In this document: positions 7,952 to 16,582 of the stretch, in pieces
Numbering within the stretch: the first letter of the stretch is position 1
Layout of the letters: each line of letters opens with the position of its first letter
Source: Shewanella psychrotolerans
GTDB taxonomy: Bacteria; Pseudomonadota; Gammaproteobacteria; Enterobacterales; Shewanellaceae
Reading direction: 5' to 3'
DNA: 64,000 bases
Assembly (NCBI RefSeq): GCF_019457595.1
Contig: NZ_CP080419.1
Span: forward strand, 62,001 to 126,000
Translations under genes and position numbers: made by a program
Notes under the pieces: model-generated
Databases searched by the model: none
What the model saw: the letters and a program-made list of their open reading frames with translations, nothing else
What the model was told of the DNA's origin: nothing

Positions 7952-10807
7952 ATGAAGTTAACGCGCAAAACAAATGAGGCAGCAACCGCGGGTAAGCCAA
8001 GTTTAGGCATCAGCCGTCGTCAATTTATGAAGCACGCAGGTATCACCACTGGTGGCATCGCTGCAGCCTCTCTTCTCGGTACCGGCATGATGCGCCGTGC
8101 CGAAGCGAAAGATATTCCACATGACGCACCTATTGAGATTAAGCGCACCGTATGTAGTGCCTGTGCGGTCGGTTGTGGTCTATACGCTGAAGTACAAAAT
8201 GGTGTTTGGACTGGTCAAGAGCCAGCATTCGATCACCCATTCAATGCTGGTGGTCACTGTGCCAAAGGCGCAGCACTGCGTGAACATGGTCACGGCGAGA
8301 AGCGTCTTAAGTACCCAATGAAGCTGGTTGACGGTAAGTGGAAAAAATTGTCTTGGGAGCAGGCTTTCAATGAAGTCGGTGACAAGATGCAAAGCATTCG
8401 TCAGGAGTCGGGTCCAGATTCACTTTATTTTATGGGTAGTGCTAAGTTTTCTAACGAAGGCTGCTACATGTACCGTAAGTTTGCGGCCATGTGGGGCACC
8501 AATAACGTCGACCACTCGGCACGTATCTGTCACTCTACCACTGTAGCTGGTGTTGCTAACACTTGGGGTTACGGTGCGCAAACTAACTCGTTTAACGACA
8601 TTCAGAATGCGAACGCGATCTTCTTTATCGGTTCAAACCCTGCCGAGGCACACCCAGTTGCCATGCAGCATATTCTGATCGCGAAAGAGAAGAACAACGC
8701 TAAGATCATCGTTGTTGACCCACGTTACTCTCGCACTGCAGCACACTCTGATCTGCATTGTGCTCTGCGTCCAGGTACCGATATTCCATTCATCTACGGT
8801 ATGTTGTGGCATATCTTTGAAAATGGTTGGGAAGATAAGGCCTTTATCGAGCAGCGCGTGTTCGAAATGGAATCTATTCGTGAAGAAGTGAAGAAGTTCC
8901 CACCTAAAGAAGTGGCTAACATCACTGGTTGTAGCGAAGAAGAAGTTTACCAAGCGGCTAAGCTGATGGCTGAAAACCGTCCAGGTACTGTTATTTGGTG
9001 TATGGGTGGTACTCAGCACCACGTCGGTAACGCTAACACTCGTGCCTACTGTATCCTTCAGTTAGCCTTGGGTAACATGGGTGTATCTGGCGGTGGTACT
9101 AACATCTTCCGTGGTCACGATAACGTACAGGGTGCAACTGACTTAGGTCTGCTGTTCGATAACCTTCCTGGTTACTACGGTTTGAGCTCTGGCGCCTGGG
9201 CGCACTGGAGTCATGTATGGGAGCTCGACATAAACTGGGTTAAGGGTCGCTTCGACCAAAACGAATACCTAGGTCGTGTACCAATGAACACTCCTGGTAT
9301 TCCGTGTTCTCGTTGGCACGATGGCGTACTGGAAACACCAGAAAAATTAGCGCAGAAAGATCGTGTGCGTATGGCGTTCTTCTGGGGACAGTCTGTCAAC
9401 ACAGAAACGCGTCAGCGTGATGTGCGTGAAGCGCTAGATAAGATGGACACAGTGGTTGTTGTGGATCCATTCCCAACCATGGCTGGTGTGATGCATAACC
9501 GTAAAGATGGTGTGTATCTATTACCTGCGGCAACACAGTTTGAAACTGAAGGTTCTGTGTCTAACTCTGGTCGTAGCCAGCAGTGGCGTGAAAAAGTTAT
9601 CGAGCCATTGTTTGAGTCTAAGACAGATATCGAAATCATGTATCGTCTGTCGCAAAAATTAGGCTTCGATAAAGAGTTCACTAAACGTATCGCCAAAGAT
9701 GCTAAAGATATGCTGGTCATTGAAGATATTACTCGCGAAATCAACCGCGGTATGTGGACCATTGGTATGTCTGGTCAAAGCCCAGAGCGTTTGAAGCTGC
9801 ACACCCAAAACTGGGGCACTTTCAGCAACAAGACACTAGAGGCAGAAGGCGGCCCTGCGAAAGGTGAAACCTACGGTCTTCCTTGGCCATGTTGGGGAAC
9901 GCCTGAGCAGAAACACCCTGGTACACAGATCCTTTACAACACAAGCAAGCACGTATTGCAAGGTGGTGGTAACTTCCGTGCACGCTATGGTGTTGAATAC
10001 CAAGGTAAGAACATCTTGGCCGAAGGCAGCTTCTCCAAGGGCAGCGAAATCCAAGACGGTTACCCAGAGTTCACCGACAAGATGCTTAAGCAACTTGGCT
10101 GGTGGGATGACCTGACTGCTGAAGAGAAAGCGGAAGCGGAAGGCAAGAACTGGAAGACCGACCTTTCAGGTGGTATCCAGCGTGTGGCCATGAAGCACGG
10201 TTGTATTCCATTTGGTAACGCCAAAGCGCGTTGTATCGTGTGGACTTTCCCTGATCAAGTGCCTGTACACCGTGAGCCGCTGTATACACCACGTCGTGAT
10301 CTTGTGTCTAAGTACCCAACATACGATGACATGCAAGTTCACCGTCTACCGACGCTGTATAAGTCAATCCAGCAGAATGACACGGCTGCTAAGTACCCAC
10401 TCGGTTTGACTTCTGGCCGTCTGGTTGAGTACGAAGGTGGTGGTGAAGAATCGCGTTCTAACCCATGGCTGGCTGAGCTACAACAAGAGATGTTTGTTGA
10501 GATCAACCCAGGTGATGCGGCAGATCGTGGCATTCGCAACGGTGACACTGTATGGCTGGAAGGCGCTGAAGGCGGCCGCATCAAGATCAAGGCGATGGTG
10601 ACACCTCGTGTGAAACCAGGCGTGACTTGGATGCCATATCACTTTGCGGGTGTTATGCACGGTGAGAGCTTAGAGAATAACTATCCAGAAGGTACAGTGC
10701 CTTATGTGATTGGTGAGTCTGCAAACACGGCATTGACCTATGGTTATGACCCTGTGACGCAGATGCAAGAGACCAAAGCGTCGCTTTGTCAGATCACTAA
10801 AGCTTAA
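7952..10807 (+). CDS. fdhA: formate dehydrogenase catalytic subunit, copy 2
   Basis: A 951 aa paralogue of the protein at 2736, collinear from end to end. Tat motif SRRQFMKHAG at residues 21-30; [4Fe-4S] cysteines C68, C71, C75 and C103; Mo/W ligand Cys in ARICHSTTVAG, so again not selenocysteine. Differences concentrate in the middle, for example near residues 250-340 and 590-620, and C-terminal surface loops, while cofactor motifs are invariant. That pattern fits two functional isoenzymes rather than one decaying copy. AGGAG lies before ATG 7952. Confidence 0.96.
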   Translation: MKLTRKTNEAATAGKPSLGISRRQFMKHAGITTGGIAAASLLGTGMMRRAEAKDIPHDAPIEIKRTVCSACAVGCGLYAEVQNGVWTGQEPAFDHPFNAGGHCAKGAALREHGHGEKRLKYPMKLVDGKWKKLSWEQAFNEVGDKMQSIRQESGPDSLYFMGSAKFSNEGCYMYRKFAAMWGTNNVDHSARICHSTTVAGVANTWGYGAQTNSFNDIQNANAIFFIGSNPAEAHPVAMQHILIAKEKNNAKIIVVDPRYSRTAAHSDLHCALRPGTDIPFIYGMLWHIFENGWEDKAFIEQRVFEMESIREEVKKFPPKEVANITGCSEEEVYQAAKLMAENRPGTVIWCMGGTQHHVGNANTRAYCILQLALGNMGVSGGGTNIFRGHDNVQGATDLGLLFDNLPGYYGLSSGAWAHWSHVWELDINWVKGRFDQNEYLGRVPMNTPGIPCSRWHDGVLETPEKLAQKDRVRMAFFWGQSVNTETRQRDVREALDKMDTVVVVDPFPTMAGVMHNRKDGVYLLPAATQFETEGSVSNSGRSQQWREKVIEPLFESKTDIEIMYRLSQKLGFDKEFTKRIAKDAKDMLVIEDITREINRGMWTIGMSGQSPERLKLHTQNWGTFSNKTLEAEGGPAKGETYGLPWPCWGTPEQKHPGTQILYNTSKHVLQGGGNFRARYGVEYQGKNILAEGSFSKGSEIQDGYPEFTDKMLKQLGWWDDLTAEEKAEAEGKNWKTDLSGGIQRVAMKHGCIPFGNAKARCIVWTFPDQVPVHREPLYTPRRDLVSKYPTYDDMQVHRLPTLYKSIQQNDTAAKYPLGLTSGRLVEYEGGGEESRSNPWLAELQQEMFVEINPGDAADRGIRNGDTVWLEGAEGGRIKIKAMVTPRVKPGVTWMPYHFAGVMHGESLENNYPEGTVPYVIGESANTALTYGYDPVTQMQETKASLCQITKA

Positions 10808-10827
10808 GTATCGGGAGATTTGCCAAT

Positions 10828-11397
10828 ATGGCTACAATGAAATTTTTATGTGATACCAAGCGCTGCATCGAATGTAACGGCTGTGTCACTGCATGTAAGA
10901 ACGAAAACGACTCTGCATTAGAGTGGGGGATCCAACGTCGCCGCGTGGTGACCATTAATGATGGTATGCCGGGTGAAGCGTCAATTTCTGTGGCATGTAT
11001 GCATTGTACCGATGCACCTTGCCAAGCGGTTTGTCCTGCAAACTGTTTCTACAAGACAGAAGATGGTCTAACGCTGCACAACAAAGACACCTGTATCGGT
11101 TGTGGTTACTGCCTATACGCTTGTCCGTTTGGTGCGCCTCAGTTCCCTAAGAAGGGGGCTTTTGGTAGCCGCGGTAAGATGGATAAGTGTACTTTCTGTG
11201 CCGGTGGTCCTGAAGAGAACCATTCAGATGCAGAGCGTCAGAAGTACGGTTCAAACCGTATTGCTGAAGGTAAGCTACCTATGTGTGCCGAGTTGTGTGC
11301 GACTAAGTCGCTACTTGCTGGTGATGCTGAGGTTATCTCAAACATCTTCCGTGAGCGTGTTGCGTACCGTGGTTCAAAAAATGCGATTTGGGGTTAA
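10828..11397 (+). CDS. fdhB: formate dehydrogenase iron-sulfur subunit, copy 2
   Basis: 189 aa, nearly identical to copy 1 over its whole length but seven residues shorter at the C-terminus. All cysteine clusters (CIECNGC, CMHCTDAPCQAVCP, CIGCGYCLYACP, CTFC, CAELC) are retained. No transmembrane helix. It starts 20 bp after fdhA2. Confidence 0.95.
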   Translation: MATMKFLCDTKRCIECNGCVTACKNENDSALEWGIQRRRVVTINDGMPGEASISVACMHCTDAPCQAVCPANCFYKTEDGLTLHNKDTCIGCGYCLYACPFGAPQFPKKGAFGSRGKMDKCTFCAGGPEENHSDAERQKYGSNRIAEGKLPMCAELCATKSLLAGDAEVISNIFRERVAYRGSKNAIWG

Positions 11398-11425
11398 TCC
11401 TCAACTTGTATAAAACCACAATAAT

Positions 11426-11451
11426 CCATACCGAGGCAAGGCTCGGTATGG
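11426..11451 (+). other. intercistronic hairpin fdhB2-fdhC2
   Basis: Inverted repeat CCATACCGAG / CTCGGTATGG with a 6-nt loop, placed just before the ribosome binding region (ATAAGGATG) of fdhC2. No T run. Position matches the hairpin of operon 1, sequence does not. Confidence 0.6.
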
Positions 11452-11467
11452 ACGATAAGGATGTAAT

Positions 11468-12457
11468 ATGAACAAATGGTTCAAACAATTTGGCCTAGTA
11501 TTAGCTCTAGTCGTGGGGACAGTGTTTAGTGCGTTGTCGTTTGCCCAAGATGCACCTGTGGCTAATCCTCAGGCGACAGAAGGGCAGATTTGGTCTGAGC
11601 TACAGGCGGGCGCAACGGGATACACTACCTCTCACGGTGAGTTCCATAACCAGCCGATCAACAGCTATGATCTGCGGGTACTTGAGCTTCGTAGCGATTG
11701 GCTGGCACCTGCCTTAATGGCGGCGCTGTTTGGCATGATCATCATCTTTGTACTGTTCATCAAGGTGAATGGTATCTCCAAGTTGCATCATGGCTTCTCG
11801 GGCAAGATGGTCTATCGCTGGTCGAAATTTGATGTCTCTATTCACTGGCTAGGGGCGATCCCTTGTCTGCTGTTGATCCTCACGGGGTTGACGCTACTGG
11901 CGGGACGTTTCTTCTTCCAGCCGTATCTGGGTGAAGGTTTCTGGGCTGGCTTAGTGTATGGCGCTAAGCAGATCCACGATTTCATGGCGATTCCGTTCAT
12001 GATTGGTTGGGCGCTGATGACCACACTCTGGGCAAAGAACCAGCTACCTAAGATGTATGACGTTAAATGGTTCCTAGTCGTTGGTGGTTACATCAACTTC
12101 GGTCCATTTAAAGGTAAGCACCCTGATGCTGGTTTTGCTAACGCCGGTGAGAAGATGTGGTTCTGGGCCTTTGCATTATTTGGTCTGATTATTTCAGCTT
12201 CAGGTATGCTGTTACTGTTCCCGAACCTGTTCGAGCCTAGCCGTACCCTAAGTCTGATCGCTTTAGTGCTTCACTCTGTAAGTGCTATAGTTATTTGTGC
12301 TTTCTCTATCGTACATATCTTTATGGCAACCGTGATGTCTGAAGGCGGTATGGAGTGTATGGTATCTGGTTACTGTGATGAGAACTGGGCAAGCCAACAT
12401 CACAATCTTTGGTATGACGAGATCAAAGAAAACGGTACGCTTAAATATAGAGAGTAG
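11468..12457 (+). CDS. fdhC: formate dehydrogenase cytochrome b556 subunit, copy 2
   Basis: A 329 aa cytochrome b subunit. It has a signal-like N-terminus (residues 1-25, ending LSFAQD), a short soluble segment, then four core helices with SIHWLGAIPCLLLILTGL, HDFMAIPF, VGGYINFGPFKGKHPD and HIFMATVMSEGGMECM. It diverges more from its paralogue than FdhA or FdhB do, mostly in the signal region and helices, as expected for a membrane anchor. It reduces the quinone pool with electrons from FdhAB. Last gene of operon 2. Confidence 0.93.
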   Translation: MNKWFKQFGLVLALVVGTVFSALSFAQDAPVANPQATEGQIWSELQAGATGYTTSHGEFHNQPINSYDLRVLELRSDWLAPALMAALFGMIIIFVLFIKVNGISKLHHGFSGKMVYRWSKFDVSIHWLGAIPCLLLILTGLTLLAGRFFFQPYLGEGFWAGLVYGAKQIHDFMAIPFMIGWALMTTLWAKNQLPKMYDVKWFLVVGGYINFGPFKGKHPDAGFANAGEKMWFWAFALFGLIISASGMLLLFPNLFEPSRTLSLIALVLHSVSAIVICAFSIVHIFMATVMSEGGMECMVSGYCDENWASQHHNLWYDEIKENGTLKYRE

Positions 12458-12479
12458 TTGCTTAAGCAAGCCCTAGAAA

Positions 12480-12518
12480 TAAAACACCTTGTCATAAAAT
12501 TGATAAGGTGTTTTTTTT
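12480..12518 (+). terminator. intrinsic terminator of fdh operon 2
   Basis: AAAACACCTT pairs with AAGGTGTTTT around a 13-nt loop, followed by a run of T, 23 bp after fdhC2. Confidence 0.85.
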
Positions 12519-12637
12519 AAGCACAAATGAGCGTTTTGATCAAATACTGTTCGATTCTTAAGTGGTATTTTTGTATTTATTGTAAGTTTTCTGAATAAAA
12601 AATAAACTGTAATTACGTGCTAACGAGGATAAATGAG

Positions 12638-12661
12638 ATGGACTTTTTTTTATCGAAATGA
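12638..12661 (+). other. possible 7-codon leader ORF overlapping next gene start
   Basis: ATG 12638 is 9 nt after GAGG and opens a 7-codon frame (MDFFLSK) whose TGA overlaps the ATG at 12658 in an ATGA arrangement. The frame contains a run of eight T. One extra T would join it in frame to the downstream gene. It may couple translation, or be fortuitous. Confidence 0.3.
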
Positions 12662-13584
12662 ACTTTCTAATATTTAGTGTCAAGCGGCTTATCGTTTATC
12701 TGACTTTCGGGGCGTCTCTGTTCCTACCGCAGTCTTATGCTGAAGATGTTTTTTTTATTAATAATGCAGCATCTAAACATGATCAACGATATCAATATTC
12801 CTATGAGCTTTTAGAGCTGATCATTGAAGCCACCAACTCCGATTTTGGCGAGGGTTCTATGCAGATTTCAAACATAGTTATGAGTAGAAATCGGACCTTC
12901 AGAGAGCTGCAAGAGGGGGGGAATGTTAATGTCGTAGCAGAAGCGGCTAATTCATTATGGAATGAGAAGTTAATCCCCATAATGATTCCTATCCGTCGGG
13001 GTATTCAGGGCTTTAGGCTATTTATTATTAAACAGGAAAATCAAGCTATATTGGCTGACATCACCACACTAACACAGCTAATGTCGCTCGAAACTGGTTC
13101 TGGGAGCCAATGGTCGACTAAAGTTGCCATGCAACAGGCTGGGTTTGAGGTGATTGAAAGTACACAATACGATAGCTTGTTCAATATGTTGTCTAAAGGG
13201 CGGTTTGTAACATTTGGTCGAGGGGTGAATGAAGTCTTTCTCGAAATTAAGCGATTTAAGCAGTACTATCCAGATTTTGTCGTTGATGAATACATTGCTT
13301 TACACATACCGCTAGCGACCTATTATTACGTTTCACCTAGCAAGCCACGGTTGGCTAAGAGGATAAAGATTGGTCTTCAAAGAATTATTGATAATGGCCA
13401 ATTTGAACAACTGTTTTATCGACATCACTGCGACAGTTTGCTTGCAAGTAAGTTAAATGAACGACGAATCTTTAAAATCAACAACCCTCATGTGTCGGAA
13501 GTGCAAATGGCTTCGATTGTCGGCGAAGCATTTTTATTAAACCCACAAGATGACTTTTCTATCTTGTGTCAAAAGTATCGCTAA
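12658..13584 (+). CDS. periplasmic solute-binding-like protein (SBP family 3 type), function unknown
   Basis: 308 aa. Residues 1-28 look like a signal peptide (hydrophobic segment ending QSYAED). The rest resembles the truncated family-3 binding-protein-like proteins common in Shewanella and Vibrio, with segments such as ETGSGSQWSTKVAMQQAGFEV and the closing YVSPSKPRLAKRI region. There is no transporter gene beside it, and it is flanked by fdh operon 2 and fumC with a transcription break on the left. The start codon ATG 12658 has no good ribosome binding site of its own; see the leader ORF at 12638. Ligand unknown. Confidence 0.7.
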   Translation: MNFLIFSVKRLIVYLTFGASLFLPQSYAEDVFFINNAASKHDQRYQYSYELLELIIEATNSDFGEGSMQISNIVMSRNRTFRELQEGGNVNVVAEAANSLWNEKLIPIMIPIRRGIQGFRLFIIKQENQAILADITTLTQLMSLETGSGSQWSTKVAMQQAGFEVIESTQYDSLFNMLSKGRFVTFGRGVNEVFLEIKRFKQYYPDFVVDEYIALHIPLATYYYVSPSKPRLAKRIKIGLQRIIDNGQFEQLFYRHHCDSLLASKLNERRIFKINNPHVSEVQMASIVGEAFLLNPQDDFSILCQKYR

Positions 13585-13779
13585 GCTCCAGACTCTTCAC
13601 CACCACCACCATCACCAACAACAAATAACAAGCACCAAAAACAGCTATAAGCCACTGTTTGCAATTCTTCCAAATCATTAAATATTATGACTATAAATCG
13701 CAAAGTAACTCTGCCTGCGGTGAGGTGGCTCATTTTATCCTAAGCTCAAGGTATCTTTAGGGCATGGAAAGGAGCCGAA

Positions 13780-15162
13780 ATGGAACATAAGTTGGTACGA
13801 GATAGCATGGGGGAGGTCAAGATCCCTGTGGATGCACTATATGGTGCTCAAACGGCAAGAGCGATAAGTAATTTTCCCATTAGCGGCCACTCGATGCCAC
13901 GAGATTTTATTCGGGCATTGCTGCTGGCGAAACTTGCCGCGGCCGAGGCAAATGCGGACCTAAAATTACTGGACCAGCAGATCACCAAGGCTATCGCCGA
14001 AGCGGTGCAGCAGTTGCTGGCAGACCCAAATATGATGAGACATTTTCCTATCGATGTTTTTCAAACAGGTTCAGCGACCAGTACCAATATGAATGCCAAT
14101 GAGGTATTGGCCACATTGGTATCGACCAAGTTAGGGCGGCCGATACATGCCAATGATGTGATTAATATGGGTCAGAGCAGCAATGACATCATTCCCACTA
14201 GTATCCACATTAGTGCTTTACTCGCCTTAGAGCATTCGTTGTTACCGTCTTTAACATTGCTGGCAGAAACGACCAGGAAAAAGGCGTTGCAGTTGAGTGA
14301 TCATACAAAAACGGGGCGCACTCATCTAATGGATGCAATGCCGGTGCGTTTTGATCAGGTGCTCAATGGTTGGGCGAGTCAAATTGAGCAATGTAGTGAT
14401 ATGTTAAAGACGCTACGTCAGCCTTTGTCGGCGCTTGCTCAAGGTGGAACTGCCGTTGGCACTGGCGTGAACACTCATAAAGATTTTGGGCGTATCTTCT
14501 GTGAAAAATTAGCTGTACTGACTCGAGTGGATTTCCATCCTGCTGACAATCTGTTTAGTCGTATGGGAAGTCATGATACTGCGGTGTCCTTGTCTGGTCA
14601 GCTCAAGGCCACTGCAGTTGCGATTATGAAGATCAGCAATGATCTGCGCTGGATGAACTCAGGGCCGCTAGCGGGCCTTAACGAGATAGTGTTAGAGCCG
14701 CTGCAGCCAGGATCTTCCATTATGCCCGGGAAAATTAACCCCGTGATCCCAGAGGCGGCTTGTATGGTGGCGGCACAAGTGATGGGCAATGATACAGCTA
14801 TAACCATTGGCGGCCAGTCTGGGAATTTTGAGCTAAACGTAATGCAACCACTCATTGCGGCGAATCTATTACATAGTATTGAGATATTGAGTAATGTTAG
14901 TCGGCTATTAGCAAATAAGGCGATAGCCAGTTTTACTGTCAATCAGGCAAAACTAGAGGAGTCTTTGATTCGCAACCCGATCTTGGTGACAGCGTTAACT
15001 CCTCGCGTCGGTTATGTGCTGGCAGCGAAGATCGTTAAACAAGCCTATCAACAACAGCGTCCTATCATTGAGGTTGCAGAAGAGCTAACCGATTTGAGCC
15101 GTGAGGAGTTAACAAAGCTGCTCGATCCACAGCGGCTGACCTATGGTGGGCTTGCCGAGTAA
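13780..15162 (+). CDS. fumC: class II fumarate hydratase
   Basis: A 460 aa member of the fumarase/aspartase superfamily, interconverting fumarate and malate in the cytoplasm without an iron-sulfur cluster. The superfamily signature GSSIMPGKIN sits at residues 311-320, carrying the catalytic serine loop; GRTHLMDAMP at 179-188 carries the conserved histidine; SSNDIIPTSIHISA at 133-146 matches FumC (SSND, PT, HI). The C-terminal part with SGNFELNV and LVTAL favours FumC over AspA. It has a ribosome binding site GGAAAGGAG. Fumarase fits the respiratory setting but it is a stand-alone gene. Confidence 0.88.
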   Translation: MEHKLVRDSMGEVKIPVDALYGAQTARAISNFPISGHSMPRDFIRALLLAKLAAAEANADLKLLDQQITKAIAEAVQQLLADPNMMRHFPIDVFQTGSATSTNMNANEVLATLVSTKLGRPIHANDVINMGQSSNDIIPTSIHISALLALEHSLLPSLTLLAETTRKKALQLSDHTKTGRTHLMDAMPVRFDQVLNGWASQIEQCSDMLKTLRQPLSALAQGGTAVGTGVNTHKDFGRIFCEKLAVLTRVDFHPADNLFSRMGSHDTAVSLSGQLKATAVAIMKISNDLRWMNSGPLAGLNEIVLEPLQPGSSIMPGKINPVIPEAACMVAAQVMGNDTAITIGGQSGNFELNVMQPLIAANLLHSIEILSNVSRLLANKAIASFTVNQAKLEESLIRNPILVTALTPRVGYVLAAKIVKQAYQQQRPIIEVAEELTDLSREELTKLLDPQRLTYGGLAE

Positions 15163-15174
15163 CCCTGAACGCAA

Positions 15175-15203
15175 AAGAGACTGATTAAGATCAGTCTCTT
15201 CTT
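15175..15203. terminator. bidirectional terminator between fumC and yqhD-like gene
   Basis: AAGAGACTGAT / ATCAGTCTCTT, 11-bp stem with a 4-nt loop, flanked by A and T rich tails. It lies between convergent genes. Confidence 0.75.
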
Positions 15204-15226
15204 TGAAGTGGTTTAGACTGCTTGTT

Positions 15227-16390
15227 TTACCAAGCTTTTTCTAAAATCTCGCGGCTAATATCTAACCCTAGATCGCCAGACTCTGATAGCGCCGTCATGC
15301 CATGAGCTTCCAGAGCGTTAATGATATCGTCAATCTGTTCTTTGGTTATATCATAATCACGTAGGCGTGTTTTGAGCCCTACTTGCTGGAAGAAAGCTTC
15401 GGTTTTTACAATCGCCTGCTCAACTCGGCTGTCTTCATCACCTTCGGTGATGTCCCATACTCGCTCTGCGTATTGCAGTAACTTAGCGTGCTTCTGGGCT
15501 TTACGTACACGCCAAACTGATGGCAATACGGCTGCCAGAGTTTGTGCATGATCGATATGGAACAGTGCCGTGAGTTCATGACCTATCACGTGTGTGGTCC
15601 AATCGAATGGCACGCCAACAGCTATCATGCCGTTAAGGGCTGAAGTGGCGCTCCACATTAAGTTCGCGCGCGCCTGATAGTTTTCTGGTTCGGCTACTGT
15701 AATGGGGCCAATTTCGATCAGAGTGCGCATAATCCCTTCTGCCATTCTGTCTTGTACTCGGCCATCGGCTGGGTAAGTCGCGTATTGCTCAAGCACATGA
15801 ACGAATGCATCGACAACACCGTTAGCCACTTGAATTTTAGGTAAGCTGAAGGTGAGTGTTGGGTCGAGAATCGAAAAGGTAGGATAGACGCTTGGATGGT
15901 TAACAGAGTACTTGCCATTTTGGTAGCTTATTACCCCAAAGGCATTCATTTCTGAACCCGTTGCAGGCAAAGTTGCAATAGTACCCAGTGGTAGCACATC
16001 TTTAGCATCCACTGGAGCCGGAGCTAATCCGTGGAATAGCAAACTGCTGCTATCGCCTGAAAACTTGGTTGCTAGGGCAATAAATTTAGTGCCATCCATT
16101 ACGGAACCGCCACCGACAGCCAATAAGAAATCAACCGATTCTTTGCGTGCGAGCTCTGCTGCTTGGATTAAGGTTTCATATTTAGGGTTTGTTTCAATTC
16201 CACCAAATTCAATGACGGTGCGCGAACCAAGCGCAGAAATGACTTTGTCTAATGTGCCAAAACGTTTAACGCTGCCGCCACCATAGGTGACCATTACGCG
16301 AGCGTCAGCAGGAATGAGCTTATCGAGTTCGGCAATTCTATCTTTACCAAAAACGATGTGTGTGGGGTTGCGATAGTCAAAATTAAGCAT
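15227..16390 (-). CDS. iron-containing NADPH-dependent alcohol dehydrogenase, YqhD-like
   Basis: 387 aa, the same length as E. coli YqhD. The N-terminus reads MLNFDYRNPTHIVFGKDRI, then the nucleotide-binding GGGSVKRFG and GGGSVMDGTKFIA loops. Metal-site region includes D and H residues in VDAFVHVLEQY, IGHELTALFHIDHAQTLA. YqhD reduces short-chain aldehydes with NADPH. I chose ATG at 16390 because AAGG lies 8 nt before it; upstream in-frame ATGs (16396, 16411) fall on or before that site. It is transcribed divergently from an AraC-family gene, as yqhD/yqhC are in E. coli. Confidence 0.88.
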   Translation of the reverse strand: MLNFDYRNPTHIVFGKDRIAELDKLIPADARVMVTYGGGSVKRFGTLDKVISALGSRTVIEFGGIETNPKYETLIQAAELARKESVDFLLAVGGGSVMDGTKFIALATKFSGDSSSLLFHGLAPAPVDAKDVLPLGTIATLPATGSEMNAFGVISYQNGKYSVNHPSVYPTFSILDPTLTFSLPKIQVANGVVDAFVHVLEQYATYPADGRVQDRMAEGIMRTLIEIGPITVAEPENYQARANLMWSATSALNGMIAVGVPFDWTTHVIGHELTALFHIDHAQTLAAVLPSVWRVRKAQKHAKLLQYAERVWDITEGDEDSRVEQAIVKTEAFFQQVGLKTRLRDYDITKEQIDDIINALEAHGMTALSESGDLGLDISREILEKAW

Positions 16391-16582
16391 AGTCATTACC
16401 TTGTTTAGCAAGCTGTAAAATCTGAGGTTAATGTTAGTTGAGTTTGAGTAAATAGAAATACCTATTGCTGGAGTTGGCTTGCCTATTCCTATCTTTATTA
16501 CTTGATAATGACGTATTTGCCGTAAATTTGATGCATTTTCCTGTTTTGGTGATATGGTTTTATCAATTGAATAGGGGGCGTG

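Noticed and set aside
8520..8550. Selenocysteine codon expected in the FdhA active site
   Set aside because: The codon is TGT (Cys) in both copies; no in-frame TGA.
13597..13624. CAC/CAA-rich simple sequence after the binding-protein gene
   Set aside because: Short imperfect low-complexity run, no periodic spacing or flanking repeats; not a CRISPR or functional repeat that I can support.
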